Made by a program: the position numbers and the translations under genes. A stretch of 64,000 bases of DNA from Rhizopus arrhizus (taxonomy: Eukaryota > Mucoromycota > Mucoromycetes > Mucorales > Rhizopodaceae), in NCBI GenBank assembly GCA_024220505.1, contig JAKZZE010000006.1:496001-560000 (forward strand), read 5' to 3'. The notes under the pieces were generated by a model. The model was given only the letters and a program-made list of their open reading frames with translations, was not told the DNA's origin and did no database searches. Each line of letters starts with the position of its first letter. The stretch's first letter is position 1. This document shows positions 1 to 11,851 of this stretch, in pieces.

Positions 1-2749
1 TAAGGTAGTATTCTAAGTTTTATTAATAGATTATCTTATCGAGTCCTATTGCAGAGAGAAAGCATAATTGATTGAACAAATAATTACTCTCATACTGAAT
101 TTGTTTTTAGTTAACCCTAGACTTTAATAAAATATCCCGGGAAATTTATTAATGAAGAAGAGAGAATCTTGTTGGTAAAATCAGTCAGTGGAACATGCCT
201 GTCGTAGTAAATTAATTTAGAATCTGTTGAAGAGAAGCAGCTTCCTAAAATTAGATACATTATAGTCAGATACACAAAATCGCAAAATGAGAGAGCAAAT
301 AGAAAATGTAGCATGATATAAAATCCATTTGTTGAACAAAACAAAAGAAAGACAGAAATTCTAGCTCAATTTACGTTGGGCTATGTCACTTATTACATAA
401 ATAAGAAAATAATAGAAAAAAAAAATATTTTATGCTGTATTTGTAGGATTTTCATTTAAAGTCAATAAAATAGAAGCTATAAAGTAATCCATTTTACAGG
501 AGATTGTCTTGAGGCTAGAAAAAAGCTTTTATTTGTTTGATTCTATACATATCTAAGTTGGCATTATTTTTTTTTATTACCGTGATAAATTGACTGCATC
601 AAATGCTGTGAAAATTAACAGCTTTTATTTCTTTAGTGATTTTGTTGTATGCCATCTATTTTGCTTAGTTTTGTTTAAGTGTATGACAGTTTGTAGATTG
701 TATACATTATTTATTGAATGAGTGAATCAGTTATATTGTTTAAGCGGTTGATGACGTTAGTAGCTTGAGATTCCACTTGATCAAGTGCATCACGTATGCA
801 TCTGCATTGACATCTTCTCAACAACGACACTCAATTTTTTATTTTATATTTAGACGCAACCTTAGTATTGATGATTTTCCTCGTTGAGACAAAGCACGAG
901 AAAGAATATTTTGCTATGCAAAAAAAGTTGTCCGAGCGACAGGGATAATATATCTTTCAATATTCAAAATCCTGTCAGTTGAATTGCTTCTAATAATCTA
1001 ACAGTAATGAGACCGTATATATTACTTCAGTCTTATGATAAATGTTACTAAAAACCATGTACACTAATCGCTCATTTTGAGGACTCAGTTTATTGCTACT
1101 CTGGAAGGGTAAAGGTACGCGGCTCAGATTACAAAATGAATGAATTAATTAATACGGTTGTAAAAAGCCTATGCTAGAGTGTTGTAAATTCTTGCTATGT
1201 TCAGATGATATGCTGAGAATTGTGAGAGAAAAAGAGAATTGTCATGATTTTCATAATTGTTAATTTTTCTTTAAAGCATAACTACTATATACTTACCACT
1301 ACTGCAAAGGAGAATACTACAGTGATACCAAAGTTGTGAATATTGAGCTGTAATACAACAAGGTGTTATCCAAGTAAGAGGAAGATATAGAGCATAATAG
1401 GATCATAGGTACTTGGGTATGTAAAAAAATAGACCAAACGTCACAGATTATAAGAAATATAATGAGTATACAAAAAACCCTAATAATAAGTATAAAACAA
1501 AACTTGATCATTGATTAAAGCTCATTTAATAAAAAGAAGAATAACATACACACGCAAGCTCAGAAAGCAATACAAACAGCTTACATAGATGTTGCTGTAA
1601 GTGATTTATATTGATTTAATAATACATGAAGTTATGAATGAAGATTCAAGAAATCAGGCAGTAGATTATAAAAAGGGTTTCATATTATAACTTGACACCA
1701 TTCGAGGTCCTGATGATTGAATTCTTCATACAACATAGTAAAGTTCTAAGCTGCGAGTTGACTGTTGCCTTTGGCTCTAAATATATATGCCTTTTACTAA
1801 GATATAGTCCTTAAAATATAATTTATTATAATAAAATAATTGTATTATATTCTGGATGTTTAAAGATAAATATACTACTTGGCTTTACACGAACTATATG
1901 TTACACATGCACATCTACCCATCCGCTCACGTTCCGTTTCGGCTGCTTATTAGCTATTAACATTTCCCAAATGACATATAGGTCCAGCAAATACAGCTAT
2001 TATTAGACTTATACATCAACCTCCATCGTCTCACAGAGCACTTGGCCTTTTCGGAAAAACGCATGGTTGTTTAATGGACCGTTTAATTTAGACGTTCTTT
2101 TTCTCATAGCACTCAGCACACACACTTCTTGGCCAATGATCAATTAGACTAGACTAATTTCTAAAGAGGTTCGAAAAGTGCTCGTAAGATACTGGCGGTA
2201 TTTCTCTTTTTTTTTTTTTTGTATATACTTTTCATTTTTTCATTTTTCATTTATCTTTCTACCTCTTTGCCCTTTTCATCTTTTCGACCCTTTGCTCTTT
2301 TTTATTTATATATGTATATATATATAGTATAAGCTTATAACAACACTAAGGAATAAACAGGATCAAAACAATAGTCAAAAAGAGCTGTACACCCCAAATG
2401 CATAAACACGTTTTGTATCGACTCATATTTTTTATTGACATGTAGACCGTAACACATCTTTAGTGTACTTTTCCTCACTTGCTTAATTAAAATTTGACTT
2501 TTTCAAGTTTTGGTCAATTTAAGATCGCCAAGGCCGAAAATTTTCTTTGAAATAATTAAATATTTGTTGACGAAAATAATATGACGCATTACTATGATAC
2601 CAAGATCCTTACCTTCTCATTTATTTATGATTATTCATAAAACCTAACTCAGTTCATATTTGTATATATAAAAGGACCTGATTCCACTTTACATTTTTAT
2701 CTTTACCAATCCCATTCATTTATTTCATAAACGAAAACTCAAAAGCACT
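1..2749. other. Intergenic, no gene recognised
   Basis: AT-rich DNA with only short, scattered open frames (up to about 75 codons), none resembling a known family. No tRNA or rRNA signature was seen. Its right end holds the promoter of the LysM gene: a TATA-like tatatataaaag lies at about 2663-2674, roughly 80 bases before the start codon. Confidence 0.6.
2663..2674 (+). promoter_or_regulatory. TATA-like box of the LysM repeat gene
   Basis: The string tatatataaaag sits about 76 bases upstream of the ATG at 2750. This spacing suits a TATA element with a short leader. No other promoter element was identified. Confidence 0.5.
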
Positions 2750-3590
2750 ATGAAACTCTTTGTTATTGCCTCCTTTGCTCTTTCTGCTATCGGTCTTGCT
2801 CAAGCTGCCGGCAGATCCTCTGAAAGCTGTCGCGAAACCTATACAGGTATGATGGTGTAGTCTTTGATTTTATGAAAATACTAAATTTTGCTTGCAATTA
2901 GTTAAATCTGAGGATACTTGCCAATCCATTGCCTCCAAGCACGACATCACCAAAGACAATCTTGTTTCTTGGACCAGTGAATTCGGTACTCAACTTGATT
3001 GTAACAACATCAAGCAAGGCGATGTCATTTGTGTAAAAGTAAGGCATTCGAGACTATTGTGATGAAGATGCAAAACCTAATGATTATCTTTTTAGCGCCC
3101 TGCCTCTCATAACAAGAGAGATGTCCACCGCAAGAAGCCTGCTCCTTCTGAAGATGATGATGATGACCTCCCTTCTGACGATGAAGATGATGAGCCTCAT
3201 CATGCCAAGAGAGATGTCCACCGCAAGAAGCCTGCTCCTTCTGAAGATGATGATGATGACTTCCCTTCTGACGATGAAGATGATGAACCTCGTCATGCCA
3301 AGAGAGATGTCCACCGCAAGAAGCCTGCTCCTTCTGAAGATGATGATGATGACTTCCCTTCTGACGATGAAGATGATGAGCCTCGTCACGACAAGAGAGA
3401 TGTCCACCGCAAGAAGCCTGCTCCTTCTGAAGATGATGATGATGACTTCCCTTCTGACGATGAAGATGATGAACCTCGTCATGCCAAGAGAGATGTCCAC
3501 CGCAAGAAGCCTGCTCCTTCTGAAGATGATGATGATGACTTCCCTTCTGATGACGAGGAAGCTCATTCCGAGGATGATGACCGCAACTGA
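2750..3590 (+). CDS. Secreted LysM protein with five Kex2-bounded acidic tandem repeats
   Basis: Three exons are inferred: 2750-2846, 2902-3038 and 3096-3590, giving 242 residues. Residues 1-20 form a signal peptide (MKLFVIASFALSAIGLAQA). About residues 31-78 form one LysM domain with the expected features: YTV start, DTCQSIA, central WTSEFG and GDVICV end. LysM domains bind chitin or related N-acetylglucosamine polymers. The rest is five copies of a 31-residue unit bounded by Lys-Arg, the Kex2 (late-Golgi) cleavage site. Each unit has a basic head (DVHRKKPAPSE) and a very acidic tail (DDDDDFPSDDEDDE). Cleavage would release about four 29-residue acidic peptides plus a C-terminal remnant and separate them from the LysM part. 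Serines followed by acidic residues could be phosphorylated by CK2-like kinases. Domain and signal are seen; processing is inferred. Function is unknown. Confidence 0.85.
3114..3573 (+). repeat. Five 93-bp tandem repeats inside the LysM gene
   Basis: Units begin at 3114, 3207, 3300, 3393 and 3486, exactly 93 bp (31 codons) apart. They are nearly identical, and the last one diverges at its 3' end. Differences are few (Leu/Phe, His/Arg, Ala/Asp), which suggests recent expansion or gene conversion. Because the unit is a multiple of three, other frames also stay open across it. This explains long spurious frames on both strands. Confidence 0.95.
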
Positions 3591-4948
3591 TTTGCTTCAT
3601 GAGCAAGTATTTTATTTTAGCTAAATGATATGATTCTTAAGCATGTTAAAAATAAAACATATTTTATCCAACGAATACTATAGTATTTTATGCTGGTGCT
3701 TGTATCTTGTGAAAAACTGTTAGAAACAGTGTTATTCAAATGAACTGTTGTATACACGATTTATAGGGATTCCCTAAAGTTGAAATGTGCACACTCAGTT
3801 TGATTCCATCTTGTGTTCAAACCTGAAATTTACGGGAAAGCAAATGATTAAAGAGTGAGGTTGACATCAAGGGGAAAAATAAGTCAAGGTGTCAGCGGGA
3901 TTTACTCTCATTTGGTATATTCAAATACGATGCTCCTCATGAATTTGCGACTTTATTTCTTCCAATGTCTTCTCCTTTTAGAAATGAAAAAATCCCTTGT
4001 TTTTTTTGTAATCCCATATTTTAGGGGGGACTCAGTTCGGAGAGAGGACAGAGATACATGTGGTAAATCCCTCTCATTTGAAATTACGCATTTATGTGTG
4101 TTACGTTTGTTTTCCTGTGTCATTTAAACTAGAAAGAGGAAGATAGATTGGCAAAACAAAAGGCGTAGATAAGGAGAAAGATGAGAAGGATGATGAAAAG
4201 AAAAAGAGAGGAGAGGATAAAGGGATTACTAAAAGATATATGTGCGTGTGTGGAAGGATAGACAGATTAATTTTATACTTCATTTCTGTTGTGTAATAAA
4301 TATTTTAAAAATATATTTGATACACACTTTGGCAGTGAATAAGTTTATTTTAAATCGATCATCCTATTTTACTTTTGTGTCATCGATTAGTATTTTTATA
4401 CATGCTTTTGATCTGATTTGCTTTTCTCGATACTTTTTTTAGTTAGCGCGGTTTGTTTATAAATAATAAAAATAAAATAAACAGTTTCAAAGAAGGCAAG
4501 GATTGATATCGAGCTTTTTTCGCAGTAAAAGAAGAAACAATAGTGATCAATTAACTAACCTTACAAATATGTGCGGAAGGGAAATGAACTTTAAACTTTG
4601 AAATTAAATGTGGCCTTATGTTTACATGTAACAAATTTTTTTTTTTTTGGAGTGTCCCCCCACACAGAGATATCTACACGCACATTGTTTGCAAATATCA
4701 AATAACCAAAGAGGAAAGGTAAGAAATAAAAGATGTCGAGTTTTTTTTTTTGGTATAAATCCTTTAGAAGGAAATAGAATTTTCTCCTGCAGATTTGAGG
4801 AATTGTTAGACGACACAGTTTATGCAGAAAAGAAAGAGAGGATTAGTAGACTTTCATTTGATGTTTATATAGAATAAAAGAGGTTATACATAATAATACT
4901 GTGAAGTTGAACAAAGAGAAAACAAGAGAGACTATTACAGAAAGAGAA
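3591..4948. other. Intergenic, no gene recognised
   Basis: Convergent spacer between the LysM gene and the minus-strand RRM-MLLE gene. Short open frames (for example 3855-4127 and 4647-4877) are low-complexity and match no family I know. Homopolymer T and A tracts are present near 4633 and 4741. Confidence 0.55.
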
Positions 4949-6283
4949 CTAGTGATGTTCACGAAAAGCATTTGAACTTTCTCCATAGATTTCAGCATAA
5001 GCTTGGAGTGCTTTTTTGGTTAATTCTTTTTTGTCATAGATATCAAAGGCAAGTTCATCTAAAGGTACAGTGTCCAGTAATCGAATGGTCACTTTGGGTG
5101 CACGTCTTATGCCAGTTGCCTATTTAAAATTAATAAAAAGTCTAGAGAATGTATCATTTACCTTAACATAAGGAAAGAAGACATCACCAAATACTCTCTT
5201 TTTCTTATTCAAAGTCATACCTTCCAGTGAAGAAAGTATGGCAGCAACAGAAGAAGAATTAGGAGAAGAATCATCATCATCATCTACTAAATGACGATGA
5301 TCAAGTGAAGGAGTTGTAGCAATCGAATTTTGCTGCTGTTTTTGATCACTAAAGAGATGAATGATTTTATAGGCTTCATCAATTTGCTGCTTTAAATAAG
5401 AAGGGTTAAATAAGCAAAGAGATAATTCACGTTTCTTTAAAGATTGAAGTAAATAAAGTATGTCATCCAAATCCTTCTTTTGATGATCTAACAGATGTCG
5501 ATCGATTGCTTCTCTAAGCTTTTGCTTTTGGTTATTTGTGGCCATGCTATCATCCATTGTGATGGGTAGTGTATTTGTGGTAGTAGTAGTAGTAATAGTA
5601 GAAGTAGGTATATGCATTGGATACATATTATTACTCGTGTTTGATATCCAAGCAGGTTCATGATAGGAAATAAAATTCTAAAGAAAGAGTGTGAGTGTTT
5701 TGATGAATGATGGGATAAATAAAAACCTTGTGTTGCTCAGATGGAATATAACTGGTGGTATTGGGTGTAGAATAAATGATGGGCTCATTTCTAGGAATAG
5801 GAGTAGGTATAGTGGTAGTAGTCATCATATTATTATTATTGCTTGTGTTCTTGATCAACTGACCATTTCTTTCCAATTGCATTTTTTGGTATTGCTGAAT
5901 TGTCTTTCGATGTTCATGGTAATTAACAGCGATATGTTTAGATTGTACAAGTACACCATTCATTTGAATCAAAGCTTCTTGTGCATCTTCCATATGTTTA
6001 AAACTAACAAACCCATAACCTTTTGATAGACCAGTAGCAGGATCTTTCATGACTCTTGCAGAAATAATTTCACCAAAGTCTCGAAATAAGACAAATAAAT
6101 CGTTACTGGTTACATTAATATCCAAGTTCTTTATGTATAAATTGGTATAATCAACCATAGTAATCATATCATCTTTTCCTTCTATTCTTTTCGTAGGAGG
6201 AGAAGGATAAGCATAAGAAGCAGTAAGCTAAACAAGACTGATTAATCTCTTTACGTGTTTTCATTTTTTAAATAAGTTACCAT
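4949..6283 (-). CDS. RNA-binding protein with one RRM and two MLLE-like domains
   Basis: Minus strand. Exons are inferred as 6283-6281 (start codon only), 6227-5727, 5677-5162 and 5119-4949, giving 396 residues. Residues about 30-107 are a canonical RRM with RNP2 (LYIKNL) and RNP1 (KGYGFVSF), closest in feel to poly(A)-binding proteins. A Thr/Asn-rich linker follows. Residues about 220-280 look like a divergent MLLE domain (helices ending ELSLCLFNPSYLKQQIDEA). Residues about 325-390 look like a better one (VFGDVFFPYVK ... KKALQAYAEI) that is split by an intron. MLLE domains bind PAM2 peptides. One RRM plus tandem MLLE resembles a reduced relative of the endosomal mRNA transporter Rrm4, or a truncated PABP. 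The architecture is seen; the Rrm4 comparison is inference. If the first intron is not used, the start would be Met22 at 6164. Confidence 0.8.
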
Positions 6284-6428
6284 AGTAACAATAAAGTAAA
6301 ATTTTTTAAAAGAAGAAAAAAAAGAAAGAAAAGGGTATATAAAAAAAGTTTTGTTTGTGCTGTTGATGAAGAAAAGAAAAAGAAGAAGAAAAAAGACTTT
6401 TTTTATTCAAAAAGACAGAAGAGAGGAG

Positions 6429-6454
6429 AAAAAAAAAAAAAAAAAAAAAAAAAA
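6429..6454 (+). repeat. A26 homopolymer
   Basis: Uninterrupted run of 26 A in a purine-rich stretch about 150 bases upstream of the RRM-MLLE start. Its length in the source genome may be uncertain because such runs are prone to sequencing error. Confidence 0.9.
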
Positions 6455-7253
6455 GAAAGGGGAGGGGGTGCACACATGATGTTTTTTAAAAGACAGTTCC
6501 ATATAAATTCATATTATTATATGCAGTTTATGTGTAAACACGATATGATCTCAATCCGGACGCGGAATTGCCCAAAGTGTAATTTAATCATATACCCTTA
6601 AATGGATAAAGGAGAAAGAAATGGGGGTTAAATCTCTTTATTAATTCAGGGATGTCAAAAGTCGGAAAAGAGAAGATGGTTTGAGGTATAAGAGCAAAGC
6701 AATCCTTTTATCTTTTTGGTTTCATAATGCATAGTATGCGCACTGACGTACTTTTATTATAAAATAATGAAACCTCATCTGATTTATTATAGAAAAAGAG
6801 AAAGGGGACATGTAAGCTGTGTATAGCTGATTTACAAAGTCTATTTTTCTTTTGCGGCTCTCGTTCCGAAGACTGAAACTCTCTCATGGCCTGTTTACAC
6901 AAAAGATGATCGATATTGAGTAACAAGAAAAATGTTCTCCAAGAATTAGTCTTTACCAGTCCATACTTTTCATTTGATTCATGTTACAAAACTATATTTT
7001 ATTACTCGAAAGCTGTGTCCATCCTCTTGTTTTTTTTTTTCAGAAAAAAAAAAAAAGGATTCTTAAAGATTCTATTTAAAATAGCGATAAATATCGGCTT
7101 ATTTATTTAAGCTCTTTGATCTGTTCTCTCTCTTTTATTCTCGGTTCACAATTTTTTTTATATGGAGACAAAGCACAAGTTTATTGATGTAGTCACTAAA
7201 TTGTTTTTGGATTTTCACCCAAGTTGGATCCTATTGAATAGTTCTGTCCTTTG

Positions 7254-7282
7254 AAAAAAAAAAAAAAAAAAAAAAAAAAAAA
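7254..7282 (+). repeat. A29 homopolymer
   Basis: Uninterrupted run of 29 A. It could be a microsatellite or the decayed tail of a retrotransposed sequence. No target-site duplication was found around it. Confidence 0.9.
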
Positions 7283-8615
7283 GCAAAACGTCATCACTTA
7301 ATGACAAAAGAAAGTTTGTCGTTTAGGATTGCTGAAGCTTGCAATGAAGTTTTCGTTAATGATCTTTATGGCGTTTTTAGCCACTAAACTCCAAATCATG
7401 CAAGTTTTTTTCTTTCTAAAGAAATAAAACATTTGTTTTCTATCGTTTTTGAACCGACAATTTACTCTGTGATGGCAACCGATAGATACAATCTCATTTC
7501 TCGATCAATGTTTTTCAATAGTCGATAATAAATTTTGTAACCGACAATTATAGGGCTCCTTCTGAAGTAACATGGGGAATCAGCCAATCAAATCATACTA
7601 TCGCCTTCTATTACAGGTAATCCCAGTGCAAGATAAATATCATCTAGACAAGATTCAGTAACACTTTGGCAAATATTTACAGCATAGTCCAAAACAATTA
7701 GGGGATCCAGCGTAAAGGCATTCGAAGATCCAGTTGCCAAAACTGTATCATGAGAACAGTACCAGACTCGTATAGAGATATGATCAACGGAAAAAAAAAC
7801 AGCATAACTTTTAAAATGCCAAAAGCAATCTTGCCTGTAATATTTCTCAAAGCATCAGGAGCACAACTCCAATCGATGTTATTCCTATCAAATAAGGGGA
7901 CCGACATGGTGCAACTGTAGCATTTGACACACCTGGGGCTTGAACTCAAGCTTGTTCTATTGGCGTGCAAGTAGGAAGCTCAACTACTATTGACATACAG
8001 ACTTTGCCTAGACATAACTCTATTTATCGTATTTCACTTGATTGTTTATCTGTTCTGATACCTGAGGGATTAACGCCTACTGTGAAACAAACGTTAGAGT
8101 CTTATTCCTTCTTGATCCAGTCATAAATCTGTTTTTTTGAAAAAGGAACTGCATTTCTCAACACTTCTTTCACATAGAGTTTCGCATTTCGCGATTTGTC
8201 ATATGAGATGCATTTAGATAACCACCGTCTTGTCGTCCCCTCCTGGAAATACATGGAAACCCACTGCTTTTACTGACACAAACCTGGGTATATCAAATTC
8301 ACTTGTCCCGTACTTGAAAGTCATAAGTTTAAGACCTGCTACAGATGCTAAATTCCATAGCGTCTCTTTAGAGAATGCCTAGCACAAAGGAATGATCAAA
8401 TTGGATCAAATCGCGCCTCCTAGATCTCGTAACACATCGAGGAGCAAACTCAGCAAAAGTAGGACACAAAAACGAATAGTAACAATTTAGCCTGTCATCT
8501 CTACAGTTGATGGTATATCTCCCTTGAAATAAAGGAGTTTTCTAAAAGCACATCCTCTTCAGATGATCTTCAAGATCATGTTGAAAATCATTCTACCAAT
8601 TCTAAAATCCAAGAT

Positions 8616-8903
8616 TTGTATCACATGAATAATGCAGCAGATGTTTATGTATCAAGTCATGAAGGTCCTAACCCTCACAATATGAATACAGATTGTTTCG
8701 CTTCTACTCACGAAAACACTTCTAACATGGTGAATCACCTAAATGATTTGCCTATGAAAGAATTTGACCTTACTGATTCTGACCCTGATTATCTGCCCTC
8801 CGCTGATGACCAGTCTGAGATTACAGAGAGCGATGGGGAGGAATATGGATCCAAAGATAAAATGGGCCTAGACAAAGTTCATGTGCTTCATGAGGGCACT
8901 TGA
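8616..8903 (+). pseudogene. ORF1-like remnant of the LINE
   Basis: A 95-codon open stretch rich in Asp/Glu near its end (FDLTDSDPDYLPSADD), lying directly before the endonuclease. Position and composition fit the C-terminal part of a LINE ORF1. A nucleic-acid-binding knuckle is not convincingly preserved upstream, so the assignment rests on context. Confidence 0.45.
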
Positions 8904-8999
8904 GTAGCCCAGAATGATCCAATTCCTTTTCTGATCGATTATGAGAGTCTCCTCTCGTATATCCTAGGCCTCACTAAACTTCAGAAACCTCAAAAAAAA

Positions 9000-9270
9000 A
9001 TATCAACAACGTTGAACAGATCCTTTGCTTGACATATACGCTCCTACAATACGATCTTATTGCTATTCAGGAAACCCATGCCTCTTTTCTCACTACAATT
9101 TCGTTTCGATCAGTGTCTCCAAGTTTCCCCAAGTAGCTGGGCCCACACTGTGGCCTACTTTCATTCATCACTATGTACAGTATTACTCCCCTATTGTTGT
9201 CGATGAATGGTACGCTTCTTGCTGCTTAAGCCTCTTATCTATCAGGTTCATACAAGTCAATTGATGGTTT
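9000..9270 (+). pseudogene. AP-like endonuclease remnant of LINE ORF2
   Basis: The frame containing YDLIAIQETHA (9050-9082) carries the QETH motif of APE-type LINE endonucleases, in which Glu helps bind the metal. The rest of the domain is interrupted by stops before 9270, and later catalytic Asp/His motifs were not found. It is non-functional. Confidence 0.65.
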
Positions 9271-9304
9271 TGTAACTTGTATTCCTGCACAATACTGAGA
9301 ACGA

Positions 9305-10553
9305 ATGGAATCCCTTCTCTCCTTCCCGACTATCATGCCTTTTGATCAGCTGCCGTCTCCGAGAAGTGTTCTTTTAAGCAACTTCATAGTATCCGCACAC
9401 AATCCTCCAGTCAATATGCTAGCGCTTCGCTCTAGCCAATGGTGGAGAGAGGAAGGAGAGAGATCGGATGCCTATTTCTATCGGTGCCTGTGTCAACGAC
9501 AGCAGCAACAATCTATCAGCTCAATACGAACCGATACAGAAATAGTTGTCACCGAGTCTTTGTACATTATAGAGACTACACAAGAATACTATGAGCAGTT
9601 ATACTCTTCGGACCCTATTAATGAACAAACTGTCTCGGATCTACTCTCTCCTGCGCCAGATTCTGCTTTCATCAGCCCTGACGTTCACAGTAGCCTTCTC
9701 AACTATTGGACTGTGGATGAAATAAATACTTCCAATGCACATCCACCAAGAGTAGCTCTGGAGCAGATGGAATCCCATGTGTCATATTGGGACTAATATT
9801 CAACCATCCATTTGTTCATCAGCTCTTTCTTCGTGTATTTAATGCAGTATTTCGAGAAGGCAAGTATCTCTTAATTTGGCAACACTCAGTAATTATCCTT
9901 CTCCCAAAGAAAGATGACCAAATTCAACTAAAGAATTGGGAACCTATTTATTTAGTCCGTGTTGATGCCAAATATCTACACGGCTTCTTATAACACGTCT
10001 CACTCCATATCCCTCATATTTGATTGACCCTCATCAAACTGGCTTCATAGCAGGTAGATTTATAAAGACAACGGTTTTTACACTCGAATGGTTAAGAATA
10101 TCGCCAGACGGTACAGACTTCCTGGAATCGGTTTGCTATTAGATCAAGGAAAGGAGTATGACCGAATTCGTCCAGACTATGTTCATGTCTGTCTAACGTG
10201 TTTTGGTCTATCTCCTCGAATAATCAATTGCATAACCACATTGTTCTTCAATATTTCTATTTACGTCAACATCAATTATTTTCTCAAAGTATCCTTAACA
10301 CAGGGTCATGGGATCCGCCGATGTGGCCCTTTTTCCCAATTGCTCCCTTCAAGAGGGCTCTAATACATGGTTGATGAATTTTCTACCTCAGGTACTTGTC
10401 CTTAAAAGTACGGCGTACGCCGATGATATGACTGTATTCCTAATTGATTCTGGTAAACCTCATGCTCTACTTGATATCCTGGTTCTCTATTCTCAGGCAT
10501 CCAATGCTCGCTTAAATCGTCACAAGACCTTGGCAGTTTTGCTTTCTGGATAA
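9305..10553 (+). pseudogene. Reverse transcriptase remnant of LINE ORF2
   Basis: Three overlapping broken frames carry successive RT blocks. These are a pre-RT linker (SSQWWREEGERSDAYFYR, then YEQLYSSDPINEQ), a block with IILLPKKDD and a NWxPIxLVRVDAKYL-like stretch (9890-9990), GIGLLLDQGKEYDRIRPDYV (about 10120-10180), a decayed GIRxGxPxSxLL block near 10310-10350, and the YADD catalytic box within AYADDMTVFL (about 10412-10441). At least three frame changes separate them, so no functional enzyme is encoded. Confidence 0.85.
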
Positions 10554-10899
10554 TCACAACACTCATGGCAACCTGTCTTTTCTTTTCATGGCATAATACA
10601 GTGGTATGATCGATCAAACTCCACAACGGCTACATGCCTTAGCTATCCACTCATCAGTGCCAGCCACCAATTGTCTAGTTTTCTTGTTCACTCTCCTGCT
10701 TAAGTTACAGCAACATGCTCAAATGCTCGCTCAACGCAACCTGTTAATCCTTGGCCGCAGTTTAGTCACTAATACACTCTTGCTGTCTCCCCAAATTCTA
10801 TCTTGGTAAGGCTCGCTCAACTATCATCCAATTTTTTTACATGCAAAAGCTTTTCTGCAGTCAGCTTCCAAACATGCCAACGATCACGCAAGGAAAGTG

Positions 10900-11851
10900 G
10901 GCCTGCTATGTTAGACTTTAGAAAACAACATGCAGCTTCACAACTTTGATGGTTGCTGTTATTACTTTTTCCTTTTTCTGATTCATCTTATGGTACTTTT
11001 TCTTAGCGGTATGCTTCAATACTGCTTGCGCCTTTTCTCAGTTTCATCTTCTCATATCTTACCTCTATCATTTCCTAATAAGCGTTCAAGCACGATCAAG
11101 TCCTTTGGCTATTTCAACTCATTGTTCAAAACGATAAATAAAATTGGCTACAAAATTGATTGGCAAGCTTTCGAAATTCGAATAGTCAATAAACTACCAC
11201 TGACTCAAGTCTGTCCTTCCCTGCTCATGCCAAATCAGGATTTCAAGGCATCCTACTGGTCTGGAATACTTGTCAAGCATGTATATGGGTTTAATATGAT
11301 TTGTGGTAGGTTTCGACGTAAATTCCTCACAGCTTGTATCCTTTTCGCTCCAGGAACAAGAATTACTTTAAATAGCTTCAACTATGTCGCATACAGGAAA
11401 CCATTTTCTTCCATCATTTTAAATGTCCACACAATTCAACACACATGATTTTATCAGTACTACCACTTCCTGCGCTTACTGACAATATCCTGGATTCACT
11501 TTTACCAGATGAAACTCCTCCTTTGAATACCAAATGATTTCATAAATTTCAGCAACCTCATTTATCTACGTCATCAACATCTTGGTGCCGTTTTTGAAAG
11601 GCATCCATCCCACACAGAGCTCGCACGCTATTCTGCAGACTCCACCAATGCCGTTTAAGGAGTGTCTTCACCAACTAATTCCAACCCGATTTCTGAATCC
11701 TGGTTGTGTCTATTGCGGCAGTGTCGATTATGAAGAACACTTTGTCTGGTCTTGTCCCTCCAAACTTGAAATCATGCAAACAATTGCGCTTTGCTTTTTC
11801 GTTGACTCTGCCAAGTTGACATATTCTCATTTAACGCCCTTCTTCCTTTAG
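10900..11851 (+). pseudogene. C-terminal remnant of LINE ORF2 with CCHC finger
   Basis: Downstream of RT, the frame 10930-11448 is weakly LINE-like. The frame 11582-11851 ends with PTRFLNPGCVYCGSVDYEEH and then FVWSCPSK, a Cys-Cys-His-Cys arrangement found near the end of many LINE ORF2 proteins. It marks the 3' part of the element. Stops and frame changes are present. Confidence 0.65.

Larger units (their letters stand above)
6284..7690. other. Intergenic with two long poly(A) runs
   Basis: The region upstream of the RRM-MLLE gene contains A26 at 6429-6454 and A29 at 7254-7282. No coding frame resembles a known protein. The second A run could be the tail of an old retrotransposed insert, but no matching element was recognised on its left. 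Confidence 0.5.

Noticed and set aside
3114..3573. Regular repeat array that might suggest CRISPR
   Set aside because: Units are contiguous and coding, with no spacers, in a eukaryotic genome.
3025..3606. Long open frames (193 and 160 codons) antisense to the LysM gene, and a Met-rich plus frame at 3121-3624
   Set aside because: They arise because the 93-bp repeat keeps all stop-free frames open; products are low-complexity, while the spliced frame has a signal peptide and LysM domain.
7698..7970. Minus-strand 90-codon frame upstream of the LINE
   Set aside because: No family resemblance; if anything this region is decayed LINE 5' sequence on the plus strand.
7900..7970. tRNA-like B-box (gagttcaagcc on the minus strand)
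   Set aside because: No matching A-box, acceptor stem or anticodon arm could be built.
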